Assembly (NCBI GenBank): GCA_902363455.1
Contig: CABJAC010000004.1
Coordinates: 62,001 to 126,000, forward strand
Origin: Caryophanales bacterium
GTDB taxonomy: Bacteria; Bacillota; Bacilli; Exiguobacteriales; Exiguobacteriaceae
Direction of reading: 5' to 3'
Length of the DNA: 64,000 nucleotides
Shown here: piece by piece, positions 17,626 to 26,366 of the stretch
How the letters are laid out: each line of letters begins with the position of its first letter
Position numbering within the stretch: the stretch's first letter is position 1
Made by a program: the position numbers and the translations under genes
Notes under the pieces: generated by a model
What the model was told of the DNA's origin: nothing
Database searches by the model: none
What the model saw: only the letters and a program-made list of their open reading frames with translations

Positions 17626-17865
17626 GTGGACCCTAGGACGGCTGACCATTCGATTGAAGATGTCTCGCGAAGGCTTGAACGCCAATCACAATGGATGCCC
17701 GCACAGTTGTATTATCAGTTCGAGGAGTTATTATCGCTTCATGTAGATCAATCAATTCTAAATGAATTGTATATTGCATTAAAAAAATACGATGTATTAA
17801 CCGATATAGAGCGTGACGAACGAAACGAGAGCATTCAAATGCTGATCGACGAAAACGGCGCGTGA
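17626..17865 (+). CDS. Small hypothetical protein
   Basis: A 79-residue charged, helical protein starting with GTG at 17626. The in-frame TTG at 17614 directly abuts AAAGGAGG and cannot use it. Pattern: an amphipathic N-terminal helix, then LNELYIALKKYDVLTDIERD and a short acidic tail. I recognise no family. It is followed by a terminator and then motA. Confidence 0.5.
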   Translation: MDPRTADHSIEDVSRRLERQSQWMPAQLYYQFEELLSLHVDQSILNELYIALKKYDVLTDIERDERNESIQMLIDENGA

Positions 17866-17886
17866 TTCTCGGTTTTTGGATTTCCG

Positions 17887-17918
17887 AGCAGAAGACGCCT
17901 CTTCTGCTCTTTTTGTTT
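17887..17918 (+). terminator. Terminator upstream of motA
   Basis: AGCAGAAG / CTTCTGCT stem with a 6-base loop, then CTTTTTGTTTTT. It ends the small hypothetical gene and excludes a motA start in front of it. Confidence 0.8.
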
Positions 17919-17962
17919 TTCGTTCACGATTGGACAACATGAAGAAAGGTGGCACAACCAAA

Positions 17963-18748
17963 ATGGATATCGTGTCGATTATTGGTATTATACTGGGGCT
18001 CATCACCCTCGTCGGAGGAATGATTCTCAAAGGGGCTCCGCCCGTCGCGTTACTGAACCCTGCAGCGCTTGTCATCATTTTTGTTGGTACAGCTGCTGCC
18101 ATCATGATTTCTTTTCCAAAGGAGCGTCTTAAAGTCATCCCGGCTTTGTTTAAAGTCATTTTCTTCGAACAAAAACTGATGACGAAACAAACGTTGCTGC
18201 AACAATTCCTAACACTGTCGACACAAGCCCGGAAAGAAGGCTTGTTATCACTTGAAACGGCACTCGAAGAAGTCGATAATGCCTTCATGCGCCGAGGTGT
18301 CATGATGGTGATCGACGGACAACCGTCGGAATATGTCGAAGATGTCATGACGCGTGATTTAGAAAATATGACGGAACGTCATCATGCCAATGCCAATATC
18401 TTCACACAAGCCGGTACATATGCACCGACACTGGGGGTACTGGGGGCCGTCGTCGGACTTGTCGCCGCCCTGTCCGATTTATCGGATATCGAAAAGCTTG
18501 GGCATGCCATTTCTGGTGCCTTCATCGCCACGTTGTTCGGGATTTTCACAGGATACGTCCTTTGGTTCCCGTTCGCGACCAAACTCAAGCAAAAATCAGC
18601 CACTGAAATTCAATTGTATGAAATGATGATTGAAGGCATCTTATCGATCCAAAACGGGGAGTCTCCGAAAAACCTCGAAGATAAGTTGCTCGTGTATCTG
18701 ACACCGAAGGAGCGTGCGACCTATGAAACGGAAAAAGAAGCCGCATGA
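17963..18748 (+). CDS. motA: Flagellar motor stator protein MotA
   Basis: A 262-residue protein with four membrane segments (about 1-20, 33-50, 150-170, 180-200). The cytoplasmic loop contains ARKEGLLSLE near residue 90, typical of MotA. The conserved PTLGVLGAVVGLVAAL near 155-170 contains the proline of TM3. It forms the proton-driven stator with MotB. The ATG at 17963 is preceded by AAGGTGG; upstream in-frame starts lie in the terminator. The motB gene overlaps its 3' end. Confidence 0.93.
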   Translation: MDIVSIIGIILGLITLVGGMILKGAPPVALLNPAALVIIFVGTAAAIMISFPKERLKVIPALFKVIFFEQKLMTKQTLLQQFLTLSTQARKEGLLSLETALEEVDNAFMRRGVMMVIDGQPSEYVEDVMTRDLENMTERHHANANIFTQAGTYAPTLGVLGAVVGLVAALSDLSDIEKLGHAISGAFIATLFGIFTGYVLWFPFATKLKQKSATEIQLYEMMIEGILSIQNGESPKNLEDKLLVYLTPKERATYETEKEAA

Positions 18749-19496
18749 CGAACATATTTCCGAAGGTTGGTTAATTCCATATGCCGACCTTCTCACTTTA
18801 CTCCTTGCTTTGTTCATCGTCTTGTTCGCTTCAAGTAACGTCGATGCCGTCAAACTGAAAGCGATGTCCCAATCATTCAGTTCGGTATTTAACGGCGGCT
18901 CCGGTATGATTACAAACAGTTCGTTATCCACTTCACAGGAAGAGGAGGATTCGAAAAAAACCGATGCCCGGACAAAAGCTCAAAGTTATGAAATTGCTGA
19001 ACTTGAAAAAATCAAGGAAGATGCCAATCAATACATCAAAAAACAAAAGCTTGAAAAAGATATTAAAGTGGAAGTGACGAACGAAGGACTTGTCTTCACG
19101 ATTCGCGATCGTGCGCTCTTTTCTCCAGCTCAGGCTGCTGTCAAAGGGGATGCCATTCAAATCGCTCAAGGCATGAGTACGTTACTCGTCAAAGCGGGGC
19201 AACGTCAAATTCAAGTGTCTGGACATACAGATAACATTCCAATCCGTACAGCGCAATATCCGTCCAACTGGGAACTCAGTACAGAACGAGCCATCAGTTT
19301 CATGCGTGCACTTCAAAACAATTCTCAACTCACCCCTAAACGTTTTACAGTCACAGGTTACGGTGAGTATCAGCCAATCGCTTCAAACAAAACGGAAAGC
19401 GGCAGAAGTCAAAATCGTCGTGTCGAAGTCCTAATTCGTCCTTTGATTGATATCAAAGCACAAAATGTCATCGATCAAACGACAGCTGCACCGTAA
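18723..19496 (+). CDS. motB: Flagellar motor stator protein MotB
   Basis: A 257-residue protein with a single N-terminal membrane helix carrying the proton-binding aspartate D22 in PYADLLTLLLALFIVLFASS. It ends with a C-terminal OmpA-like peptidoglycan-binding domain (SGHTDNIPI near 160, NWELSTERAISFMRAL near 175, and ENRRVEV-like QNRRVEVLI). The start at 18723 follows AAGGAGC by ten bases and overlaps motA by 26 bases. No other flagellar or chemotaxis genes are in the window, as is usual for mot loci of Bacillales. Confidence 0.94.
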   Translation: MKRKKKPHDEHISEGWLIPYADLLTLLLALFIVLFASSNVDAVKLKAMSQSFSSVFNGGSGMITNSSLSTSQEEEDSKKTDARTKAQSYEIAELEKIKEDANQYIKKQKLEKDIKVEVTNEGLVFTIRDRALFSPAQAAVKGDAIQIAQGMSTLLVKAGQRQIQVSGHTDNIPIRTAQYPSNWELSTERAISFMRALQNNSQLTPKRFTVTGYGEYQPIASNKTESGRSQNRRVEVLIRPLIDIKAQNVIDQTTAAP

Positions 19497-19534
19497 ACGC
19501 CGGTTTCTCAAAAACGTCGCATGTTTTACACAAC

Positions 19535-19572
19535 AAACAGGCTCATCCCAAATATACGGGATGAGCCTGTTT
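19535..19572. terminator. Bidirectional terminator after motB
   Basis: Perfect 15-bp stem AAACAGGCTCATCCC / GGGATGAGCCTGTTT with an 8-base loop, followed by TTCCTA. Confidence 0.8.
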
Positions 19573-19577
19573 TCCTA

Positions 19578-20111
19578 TTAATAATACGGACGAATCATCA
19601 AGTAGACGATGACCCCCGTAAAACTGACGTACAACCAAAGCGGCATCGTAAAACGTGTCCACTTCTTATGTTTTTCAAAATTTTGATTCAATGCATGAGC
19701 AAGCGACATCAAGACGAGTGGGACGATGACAGCTGCTAAAATAATATGCGAAATTAAAATGAAGAAATAAACGGGACGAACAAATCCTTCCCCGCCAAAT
19801 TTTGTCGATTCACTGACTGCATGATACGTCACGTACGAAATCAAGAACAACGTCGTCGTCGTCATGGCACCGCCAATGAAGCGACGATGGTTGACCCGAT
19901 TTCCCCGGCGAATCGAAATCCAGGCGCCCAGTAACAGCATAAACGTAAAGCTGTTGAAGATGGCATTTAAAAAAGGAAGAAGCGTCCAGTCAAACCCGTC
20001 ACTCACTTGCAGTGGAGGCGCAAAAAATAACAAAGCGACCAACAGATTGATGACGAGTGTCAAGACAATGACGATCGGAACAAAATTACGTTTTTTAGCA
20101 GATTGTTGCAT
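19578..20111 (-). CDS. DUF420 (YozB/CtaM-like) membrane protein
   Basis: A 177-residue protein with five membrane segments and conserved histidines. These include NHRRFIGGAMTTTTLFL, YVTYHAVSESTKFGG and ILISHIILAAVIVPLVL, the DUF420 pattern. The S. aureus member CtaM is needed for maturation of haem-copper oxidases, so a respiratory assembly role is a fair inference. Its ribosome binding site (AAGGAG) lies inside the end of the upstream oxidoreductase gene, showing that they are co-transcribed. Confidence 0.8.
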   Translation of the reverse strand: MQQSAKKRNFVPIVIVLTLVINLLVALLFFAPPLQVSDGFDWTLLPFLNAIFNSFTFMLLLGAWISIRRGNRVNHRRFIGGAMTTTTLFLISYVTYHAVSESTKFGGEGFVRPVYFFILISHIILAAVIVPLVLMSLAHALNQNFEKHKKWTRFTMPLWLYVSFTGVIVYLMIRPYY

Positions 20112-20114
20112 GTA

Positions 20115-21542
20115 TTATTCTCCTTGTTTCCAATCAAAGTATCGTTTTAACCATTTCGGTAATGGACCGTCAAACAAACGTTCACGCCAGTATAAATCAG
20201 CTGCACGTTGAACTGCTGCTCCACGGATTGGATAAGGATGGACGACACGTGACAATTGACCGACCTTATCTTTTCGAGCCATGGCGTAGACGACTTCCTG
20301 CATCCATTCTCCCGCCTGTTCGCCAATTGCATGGGCACCAATCAGTTTTCCACGTTTATCGGCGATCAATTTGACGCGACCTTCCGTCCGACCGTTGATG
20401 ACAAAACGATCAACTTCATCAAGACCGGTTTCGTAGACTTTAATATCACTGTGCTTTTGACGTGCTTCTTCTTCTGTCAGCCCAAGATGGAACAGTTCCG
20501 GTGTCGTAAACGTCACCCACGGAACGGCGCGGTAATCAGGTTTTGTCCGTAAGCCGAACAAGGCATTCGTGACGACCGTTTTTCCTTCGAGACCGGCCAC
20601 ATGTGTAAACGGTAACGATTGAATCGTATCGCCGACAGCAAAAATGTGACGTTGGTTCGTCCGAAGTGATCCATCGACTTGAACATAACCTTTTTCAACA
20701 CGAACTCCTGCACGATCCAGACGTAACGCATCAATCCGCGGCTTGCGACCAACAGCGACGAGGACTGCATCCGTTTCAATGACACGGGACTCTTCACCTG
20801 TTTTAACCGTGACTTCAATTCCTTTTGCGGCTTTACGGACACTCGTGACCGTCGTATTCAGATGGAGTGTCAGCTCTTGTTCGATTTGTCGTTGTAATAC
20901 CTCGACCATACTCTTATCTTCTTTAGGCATCAGACTTTTGGCACCTTCGATGACGGTGACATCTGTTCCGAGATGAGCATAGGCTTGAGATAACTCGAGA
21001 CCAATCGCCCCGCCACCAATGACAAGCAATCGTTCGGGACGCTCCGTCAATTCAAAAATCGTTTCGTTTGTTAAGTACGAAATCGTATCGAGACCATCGA
21101 TTGGTGGAATGATTGGCTCAGAACCGGTCGAAATGGCAAATTTCTCTCCGACTACAAGTTGACCTGCCACTTCGACTTCATTGGCACTCAAGAAACTGGC
21201 TTCGCCGATGTAAACATCTACACCCAGATCCTCGAACCGTTTCGTTCCATCATGTGACTGAATGATATTCCGGGCACGATCGACGCTTGCCTTCGTTTTG
21301 CTGTACACTGCGTCTCCGTTTAATGTCACGTTGTATTTCGCTGCCGTCTGCTTCATGACATGGACGTCATGTGCAGCTTCAATCAAAGCTTTTGACGGCA
21401 CACAACCGTAATGCAAACAATCTCCACCTAAATGTGTATGACGCTCAATCAATGCGACGTGCGCGCCGAGACTGGCTGCACCTGCTGCAATCGTCATACC
21501 GGCTGCTCCACCACCAATTACGACCAACTGATAACTTTTCAT
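20115..21542 (-). CDS. Class I flavin disulfide reductase (mercuric reductase/LPD-like)
   Basis: A 475-residue flavoprotein. GGGAAGMTIAAGAASLG near residues 10-26 binds FAD. CLHYGCVPSKA (C42, C47) is the redox-active disulfide, GGGAIGLELSQAYAHLG near 180 binds NAD(P)H, and FAVGDT near 310 is the second FAD motif. The C-terminal interface motif is HPYPIRGAAVQ, which keeps a His but lacks the Glu partner of lipoyl dehydrogenases. There is also no terminal Cys pair of MerA. It is likely a thiol, quinone or metal reductase (RclA-like enzymes are comparable). Substrate unknown. Confidence 0.8.
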   Translation of the reverse strand: MKSYQLVVIGGGAAGMTIAAGAASLGAHVALIERHTHLGGDCLHYGCVPSKALIEAAHDVHVMKQTAAKYNVTLNGDAVYSKTKASVDRARNIIQSHDGTKRFEDLGVDVYIGEASFLSANEVEVAGQLVVGEKFAISTGSEPIIPPIDGLDTISYLTNETIFELTERPERLLVIGGGAIGLELSQAYAHLGTDVTVIEGAKSLMPKEDKSMVEVLQRQIEQELTLHLNTTVTSVRKAAKGIEVTVKTGEESRVIETDAVLVAVGRKPRIDALRLDRAGVRVEKGYVQVDGSLRTNQRHIFAVGDTIQSLPFTHVAGLEGKTVVTNALFGLRTKPDYRAVPWVTFTTPELFHLGLTEEEARQKHSDIKVYETGLDEVDRFVINGRTEGRVKLIADKRGKLIGAHAIGEQAGEWMQEVVYAMARKDKVGQLSRVVHPYPIRGAAVQRAADLYWRERLFDGPLPKWLKRYFDWKQGE

Positions 21543-21916
21543 CGGGAAGCCTCCTTGTAACGTGCCGAAATGTCTTCCATTCGTTTCCGGTTAACGCCCC
21601 AGTCAGAATAACCGACACGTGAAGCCGAACGGAAGTGTACTTGCTGGGATGAGCTGTCGAAATAAAATTCAACGTCGTCTTTAAATCGCAATACTTTACT
21701 GGAAAAAACAGCGTGAATGTAGTCAGGATCTTCTTTGACCACCGTTACCCGATCAAGACTTTGAAGAATTCGCATGATTTGAAACTTTGACTCTGACAGC
21801 GTTCCCTTGAACGGTAAAGGATTCATTTTCAATGCTTCTTTATCCGTCTGTGTCGATACTGCGTTCGGTTTTCCTGTAAGCGGACTTAATGTGCCATTTG
21901 ATACGCCAAGTGCCAT
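21539..21916 (-). CDS. DUF1499 family protein
   Basis: A 125-residue soluble protein. The run KFQIMRILQSLDRVTVVKE, then YIHAVFSSKVLRFKDDVEFY and VHFRSASRVGYSDWGVNRKR, is the DUF1499 signature. I start at the ATG following TGGAGGAATCGGTC rather than 16 codons earlier. It overlaps the flavin reductase gene as ATGA and is first in a three-gene minus-strand operon (DUF1499, reductase, DUF420). The biochemical role of the family is not established. Confidence 0.8.
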   Translation of the reverse strand: MALGVSNGTLSPLTGKPNAVSTQTDKEALKMNPLPFKGTLSESKFQIMRILQSLDRVTVVKEDPDYIHAVFSSKVLRFKDDVEFYFDSSSQQVHFRSASRVGYSDWGVNRKRMEDISARYKEASR

Positions 21917-22013
21917 GACCGATTCCTCCATTCGTTTCGTCTTGCTGTAAATCGTTATCCTCATTTTACTTTACCAGTTCAGTTTCGAAAGCGCTTCTCA
22001 TTTGACTTTCACG

Positions 22014-23399
22014 TTATGCTTTCGTGACCGGCAGGAGAATGGTCGCAATCGCTCCGCCTTCCGGTTGATTATCAATGAACAATTTTCCTTCATGTGCTTC
22101 AACCAGTTCACGGCAAATTGCGAGACCTAACCCTGTTCCACCTTTCCCTTTTTGAACCTGATAAAACTTTTCCGTGACATGTCTGAGGTGATTTTTAGGA
22201 ATACCGGGTCCTTCATCGCTGAAAGATAAAAAGAGGACACGTTCTGAGCGGACAAGGCGAATTGTGATTTCGCCGTCAATCGGCGAAAAGCGGATCGCGT
22301 TATCCAGTAAATTTAAAAAGACCTGTTTTAAACGGTTTTCGTCGTAAAGACCAATCACCTGTGCCGGCAATTTACGAACAATACGGATGTTTTTTTCTTC
22401 CAGTTTTTGACGCAATTGTGCCGTCACCGTTTCAATGATTTCAGTCAAATTTACTTCCTGCCGGTATAAGACGAGCCGGCTCGTCTCCAGTTTCGAAAAA
22501 TCAAGCAACTGTTCCACTAACGAAATCAATCGTTCCGTCTCCGAATGAATGATTCCCATCCCGAGTGAGGCTTCTTCCGGCAGCCGTTCTGGTTCAGCGA
22601 GCAACGTTTCACTCCATCCTTTGATGGACGTAAGAGGCGTTCGTAATTCATGCGAAATTCCGGAAATGAATTCGTCTTTCAGCGTTTCCTGCTGCTTGAT
22701 CTGTTGTCCCATATAATTGATTGTCCGGGCCAACTCCCCTAATTCAAACGTATACTCTTCGTTGACCTTGACATCATAATGCTGTTTGGCGATTTGATCG
22801 GATGCACCGATGACTTCCTGAATCGGTCGGACGATGGAAGAGACGAGACGTGAGGAATAGATATATGCCAGCCCCCAAATGACGACCCCGAGTAAAAGAA
22901 TCGCTAAACAAATTTCAATGACCCGCTGATCAATTTTTTCAAGGGATGTCGTATAACGCAGCGCCCCCGTCGTTTGCCCAAATGACACGACAGGCTCGGT
23001 TACTTCCAACAAATGTTCCCCCGTTGCCGGATCTTCATATCGTTTTGTAATCGTCCCGCCCGCAAGCAACCGGGTCACTTCCGTTTTCGTCATACTCCGC
23101 TTCGAAACAAATCCTGTCGACGAATAGCGTGGGATGCCTTTTGCATCCAACACTTCAATTTCAGCATCCGTATAGGCATAGGAATCGAGAACATCATGAA
23201 TCGTCGCTTCTGAATCCTGAAAGTCGTAAGCCAAACCGCTGTTCGCAAACAAGACGGCACTCGCATTCGCATGCCGTTTTAAAACATCCGTCGCTGTTAC
23301 ATAATAATAGTTATACGTCACGAACGATAAAATTCCGATGACGAGCAAAACCGTCACTGTAATGATCGTCATGAACCGCATCAAAATCTGTCGTTTCAT
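22014..23399 (-). CDS. Sensor histidine kinase of a two-component system
   Basis: A 461-residue membrane kinase. TM1 is at about 10-30, an extracellular sensor of about 130 residues follows, and TM2 lies at about 163-182. A HAMP domain is followed by HisKA with H250 in GISHELRTPLTS. The N, G1 and G2 boxes are NLLDNAIRFSP, SDEGPGIP and GGTGLGLAICREL. It is translationally coupled to the regulator gene (ATGA overlap), and upstream lies a lipoprotein gene in the same operon. The signal is unknown; resemblance to YclK-type kinases is only general. Confidence 0.9.
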   Translation of the reverse strand: MKRQILMRFMTIITVTVLLVIGILSFVTYNYYYVTATDVLKRHANASAVLFANSGLAYDFQDSEATIHDVLDSYAYTDAEIEVLDAKGIPRYSSTGFVSKRSMTKTEVTRLLAGGTITKRYEDPATGEHLLEVTEPVVSFGQTTGALRYTTSLEKIDQRVIEICLAILLLGVVIWGLAYIYSSRLVSSIVRPIQEVIGASDQIAKQHYDVKVNEEYTFELGELARTINYMGQQIKQQETLKDEFISGISHELRTPLTSIKGWSETLLAEPERLPEEASLGMGIIHSETERLISLVEQLLDFSKLETSRLVLYRQEVNLTEIIETVTAQLRQKLEEKNIRIVRKLPAQVIGLYDENRLKQVFLNLLDNAIRFSPIDGEITIRLVRSERVLFLSFSDEGPGIPKNHLRHVTEKFYQVQKGKGGTGLGLAICRELVEAHEGKLFIDNQPEGGAIATILLPVTKA

Positions 23400-24088
23400 T
23401 TTTCGTTACGCCATTTATAGCCGTGTCCCCATAATGTTTCGATAAATTGAGGTTCTGCTGGATTTTCTTCGATTTTTTGCCGCAGACGACGGATATTGAC
23501 ATCCACTGTTTTCCGATCACCGAAATAATTTTCGCCCCAAACCGCATCCAGTAATTCGTCTCGCGACATTACCTGATCTTCATTTTTGATGAAATGACAT
23601 AATAAATCGTATTCCGTTGGTGTGACTTCGACATCAATACCTGCTTTTTGCACTCGTTTCGCCCCAAGGTCAATCCGAAAAGGACCGGATATCAGCTCAC
23701 GCGGCTGTTTACGACGGCGCAATGTCTCGACTCGACGTAACAAAGATTGAATTCGGGCCAATAATTCAGCCGGACTGAACGGCTTCGCGATATAATCGTC
23801 CGCCCCTACACTAAGTCCCATGACTTTATCTTCTTCACGTGTTCGTGCGGTCAACATGATGATACCAACGACTTCATCTTGGGCACGGGCTTGTTCACAA
23901 ACCGCAAATCCATCCACTTCCGGCATCATGATATCAAGCAGCAAGATATCAAACGTTTCTTGCTCAAAGTGATCCAATGCTTCTCGTCCATTTTCCGCTT
24001 CAATTACTTCGTAACCTGCCCGCTTCAAATTAATGACGATGAAACTGCGGATTGCATGTTCATCCTCAGCCACTAGTATTTTTGTCAT
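23396..24088 (-). CDS. OmpR/PhoB-family response regulator
   Basis: A 230-residue protein. The receiver domain has E8/D9/E10, phospho-acceptor D52 in LLLDIMMPEVDG, and K in YIAKPFSPAELLAR. The C-terminal winged helix includes LTPTEYDLL-like VTPTEYDLLCHF and DVNIRRLRQKIE with the final GHGYKW. Start supported by AGGAGGAAA. It is the middle gene of a lipoprotein-regulator-kinase operon. Confidence 0.93.
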   Translation of the reverse strand: MTKILVAEDEHAIRSFIVINLKRAGYEVIEAENGREALDHFEQETFDILLLDIMMPEVDGFAVCEQARAQDEVVGIIMLTARTREEDKVMGLSVGADDYIAKPFSPAELLARIQSLLRRVETLRRRKQPRELISGPFRIDLGAKRVQKAGIDVEVTPTEYDLLCHFIKNEDQVMSRDELLDAVWGENYFGDRKTVDVNIRRLRQKIEENPAEPQFIETLWGHGYKWRNEK

Positions 24089-24111
24089 CTTGTTTTCCTC
24101 CTGCTTTTTCT

Positions 24112-25374
24112 TTATTCCACAAGTGCCACGTTGGCTGCATATTTCTCATAGGCTTGATTGGTCGTGATGACATATACATAATCAATGCCTTCCTTGATTT
24201 TTTTCTTGCGATGACTGGCAATATATTGAGTCTTCGGAATGATCTCTAACTCAAAATCAATCGTTCCGGTCTCACGATTGATAAAACGAACACGGTTGTC
24301 TTTCTTCTCGATTGTTTCGCGTGTTGCCCAACTGGCCGGGAAACGCATGACAAAATTATATTCCAAATCAATGTACTGTTCTTCCCGAAGCTCGAAACCA
24401 CTTTCCAGAAACGGTTGGACATCAGCACCATTCCAGGCATAATAGGCCGTGATTTTAGGTTTTTCTTCCGCAATCCGTCCGATACTTCTTTCCGGTGTAT
24501 ATTGATGGGCAAACTCGATGACACCATCTTGATTGACGTCCTTCGGGAACGTATACATCGGTTCGATGATTTCCGCTGCTTCACCTAAACGAATTGGTTC
24601 AAGTTGCGCTTGGTTGAGTTGAAACACCAGCAAATGCATTTTCGCATCACGGGTAAAGGAGACGAGCATTCCTTTTTCCTTTGCAGCATTGATCGTGTCG
24701 ATTTCAAACAGATCATGATCAGCAAATAAATCGCCTTCCTTGATCGGCAGTGAAAGAGACTGCCGGATCTGCGGGTTCAAGACTTCTTCATAATATACCA
24801 ACTCTGCCGGTTGTCCTTTTTTCAGCAGGACCATATCCGGATGCTGATCTTGATTCAAGTCGGCAATCGTCAACCGATTGTATGTATCGATTTGCGTAAT
24901 CTGAATCGACGACTTCATAACATCCTTTACCAGATACACCGTATTTTTTTCAAGGCTCGTGACGCCAATCATCAAATGATTCAAGGTCTTGGAGTCATTT
25001 GTAATGACATGCAACTGATCAATCGAACGTCCTGATGCAATCGGACGATCGACCCGCAATTTCCATTTTTTATTCGACCGTTCGTGTACCAGAAAATGGA
25101 TCCGGAGTGTTCCTTTTTGTTCCATTCGATAAAACGTGACCGCTTCATCGCGTCCATCGCGGTTTAGATCAATTAATTCATAAAGCCTCGAGATTGATTG
25201 ATTACGTGGTGCCACGATTTCTGCCTGTGCGGGAAGATCCGTCTCAATTTTTGTCTTCAATGACTTTTCCCATTCCGGCAATGCCGGATGTTCAAGTAAC
25301 GAAGCAGGGTGCGGTAACGTCAGACCGCAGCCCGCCAAATATAGGGTCGATAAGAAAATCACAAAATATTTCAT
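24112..25374 (-). CDS. Lipoprotein with VCBS/EF-hand-like calcium loops
   Basis: A 420-residue protein starting MKYFVIFLSTLYLAGCG, with lipobox LAGC and lipidated C16. Three acidic loops of FG-GAP/EF-hand type are spaced along it: DLNRDGRDEA, DLNQDQHPDM and DVNQDGVIEF. These suggest a beta-propeller with calcium-binding turns outside the membrane. I start at the ATG ten bases after AAAGGA, since the 28 preceding codons would bury the signal peptide. The regulator gene follows after 23 bp, so it may feed a signal to that kinase. Unknown function. Confidence 0.75.
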   Translation of the reverse strand: MKYFVIFLSTLYLAGCGLTLPHPASLLEHPALPEWEKSLKTKIETDLPAQAEIVAPRNQSISRLYELIDLNRDGRDEAVTFYRMEQKGTLRIHFLVHERSNKKWKLRVDRPIASGRSIDQLHVITNDSKTLNHLMIGVTSLEKNTVYLVKDVMKSSIQITQIDTYNRLTIADLNQDQHPDMVLLKKGQPAELVYYEEVLNPQIRQSLSLPIKEGDLFADHDLFEIDTINAAKEKGMLVSFTRDAKMHLLVFQLNQAQLEPIRLGEAAEIIEPMYTFPKDVNQDGVIEFAHQYTPERSIGRIAEEKPKITAYYAWNGADVQPFLESGFELREEQYIDLEYNFVMRFPASWATRETIEKKDNRVRFINRETGTIDFELEIIPKTQYIASHRKKKIKEGIDYVYVITTNQAYEKYAANVALVE

Positions 25375-25440
25375 TAGACTTAAATCCTTTCCATACATGC
25401 TCTCTCCAAACTTTATCACACTCTTTCCGAGGAGAGTATA

Positions 25441-25469
25441 TTGTGGAAGCAGGGTCAACTTGTTAAGAT
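25441..25469 (+). promoter_or_regulatory. Promoter of Cof phosphatase gene
   Basis: -35 TTGTGG (25441-25446), 17-bp spacer, -10 TAAGAT (25464-25469), about 30 bp before the start codon. Confidence 0.45.
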
Positions 25470-25501
25470 GTAACAGATATTCGAAAGGAGTTTACACATT
25501 T

Positions 25502-26308
25502 ATGGCTTATGAAATGATTGTACTTGATTTAGACGATACATTATTGACAAGTGACCATACGATTTCTCCGAAAACCAAACAAGCCTTACTCGATGCCCAG
25601 CGTCGTGGAAAAAAGGTCGTGCTCGCGAGTGGTCGTCCGACTTATGCTATGACTGATCTGGCAGAAGAACTCGAACTAGCCCGTTATGGAAGTTATATTC
25701 TGAGTTTCAACGGAGCTTCGATCATCGACTGTCAGACGAATGAATCTCTCTTCTCGAGCACCCTTTCACCGGAAACCGTGCATCGACTTTATGAGTTAAG
25801 TAAACGGGAAGACATCGACATTCATACGTATGTCGGGCATGACATCTACACCGAGCAACCGAACTCCTACACGACACTTGAAGGGGAACTGACCGGCATG
25901 GACATCGTCGTCGTCCCGGATTTCAAAGCAGCCATTACGGAACCGGTCGTAAAATGTTTGATGCTCGCTGAAGAAAATCGTTTGGAGGTAGTCGAACGAA
26001 AACTTCAGCTCGAGTTAGCCGGTGAACTCGCTGTCGCCCGCTCTAAACCATTTTTCCTCGAGTTTACGGAAGCCGGTGTGACGAAAGGAACGAGTCTCGC
26101 CTTGCTTTCGGACCGTCTCGGAATCAAGCAGGCAGATGTCATTGCCTGCGGAGACGGAAACAATGATTTATCGATGATTGAATGGGCAGGTCTTGGTGTC
26201 GCGATGGCGAATGCCGCAGATACCGTCAAAGAAAAAGCCCAATACATGACAGCCTCTAATGATGAAGATGGGATCGCTCTCGTCATCGAAAAATTCATGA
26301 TGGATTAA
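25502..26308 (+). CDS. Cof-type HAD phosphatase
   Basis: A 268-residue HAD hydrolase. Motif I is DLDDTLL (nucleophile D9, acid D11), motif II lies in VLASGRPTYAM, and motif IV is CGDGNNDLSMIEWAGLGVAM. The C2B cap fits the Cof/YidA/YkrA group of sugar-phosphate or flavin-phosphate phosphatases. I start at the ATG preceded by GAAAGGAG; the longer open frame (35 extra codons) has no ribosome binding site. Substrate not assignable from sequence. Confidence 0.9.
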   Translation: MAYEMIVLDLDDTLLTSDHTISPKTKQALLDAQRRGKKVVLASGRPTYAMTDLAEELELARYGSYILSFNGASIIDCQTNESLFSSTLSPETVHRLYELSKREDIDIHTYVGHDIYTEQPNSYTTLEGELTGMDIVVVPDFKAAITEPVVKCLMLAEENRLEVVERKLQLELAGELAVARSKPFFLEFTEAGVTKGTSLALLSDRLGIKQADVIACGDGNNDLSMIEWAGLGVAMANAADTVKEKAQYMTASNDEDGIALVIEKFMMD

Positions 26309-26315
26309 AGAATTC

Positions 26316-26361
26316 AAAAAACCAATTTACTCCATTTTTTTGTGGAGTAAATTGGTTTTTT
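26316..26361. terminator. Bidirectional terminator between HAD gene and ung
   Basis: Long stem AAAAAACCAATTTACTCCA / TGGAGTAAATTGGTTTTTT, with A- and T-runs suited to both convergent genes. Confidence 0.85.
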
Positions 26362-26366
26362 ATGTT

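Noticed and set aside
17876-17962. Longer MotA N-terminus starting at 17876
   Set aside because: That stretch contains a Rho-independent terminator hairpin and no ribosome binding site; MotA proteins start at the first membrane helix, as with ATG 17963.
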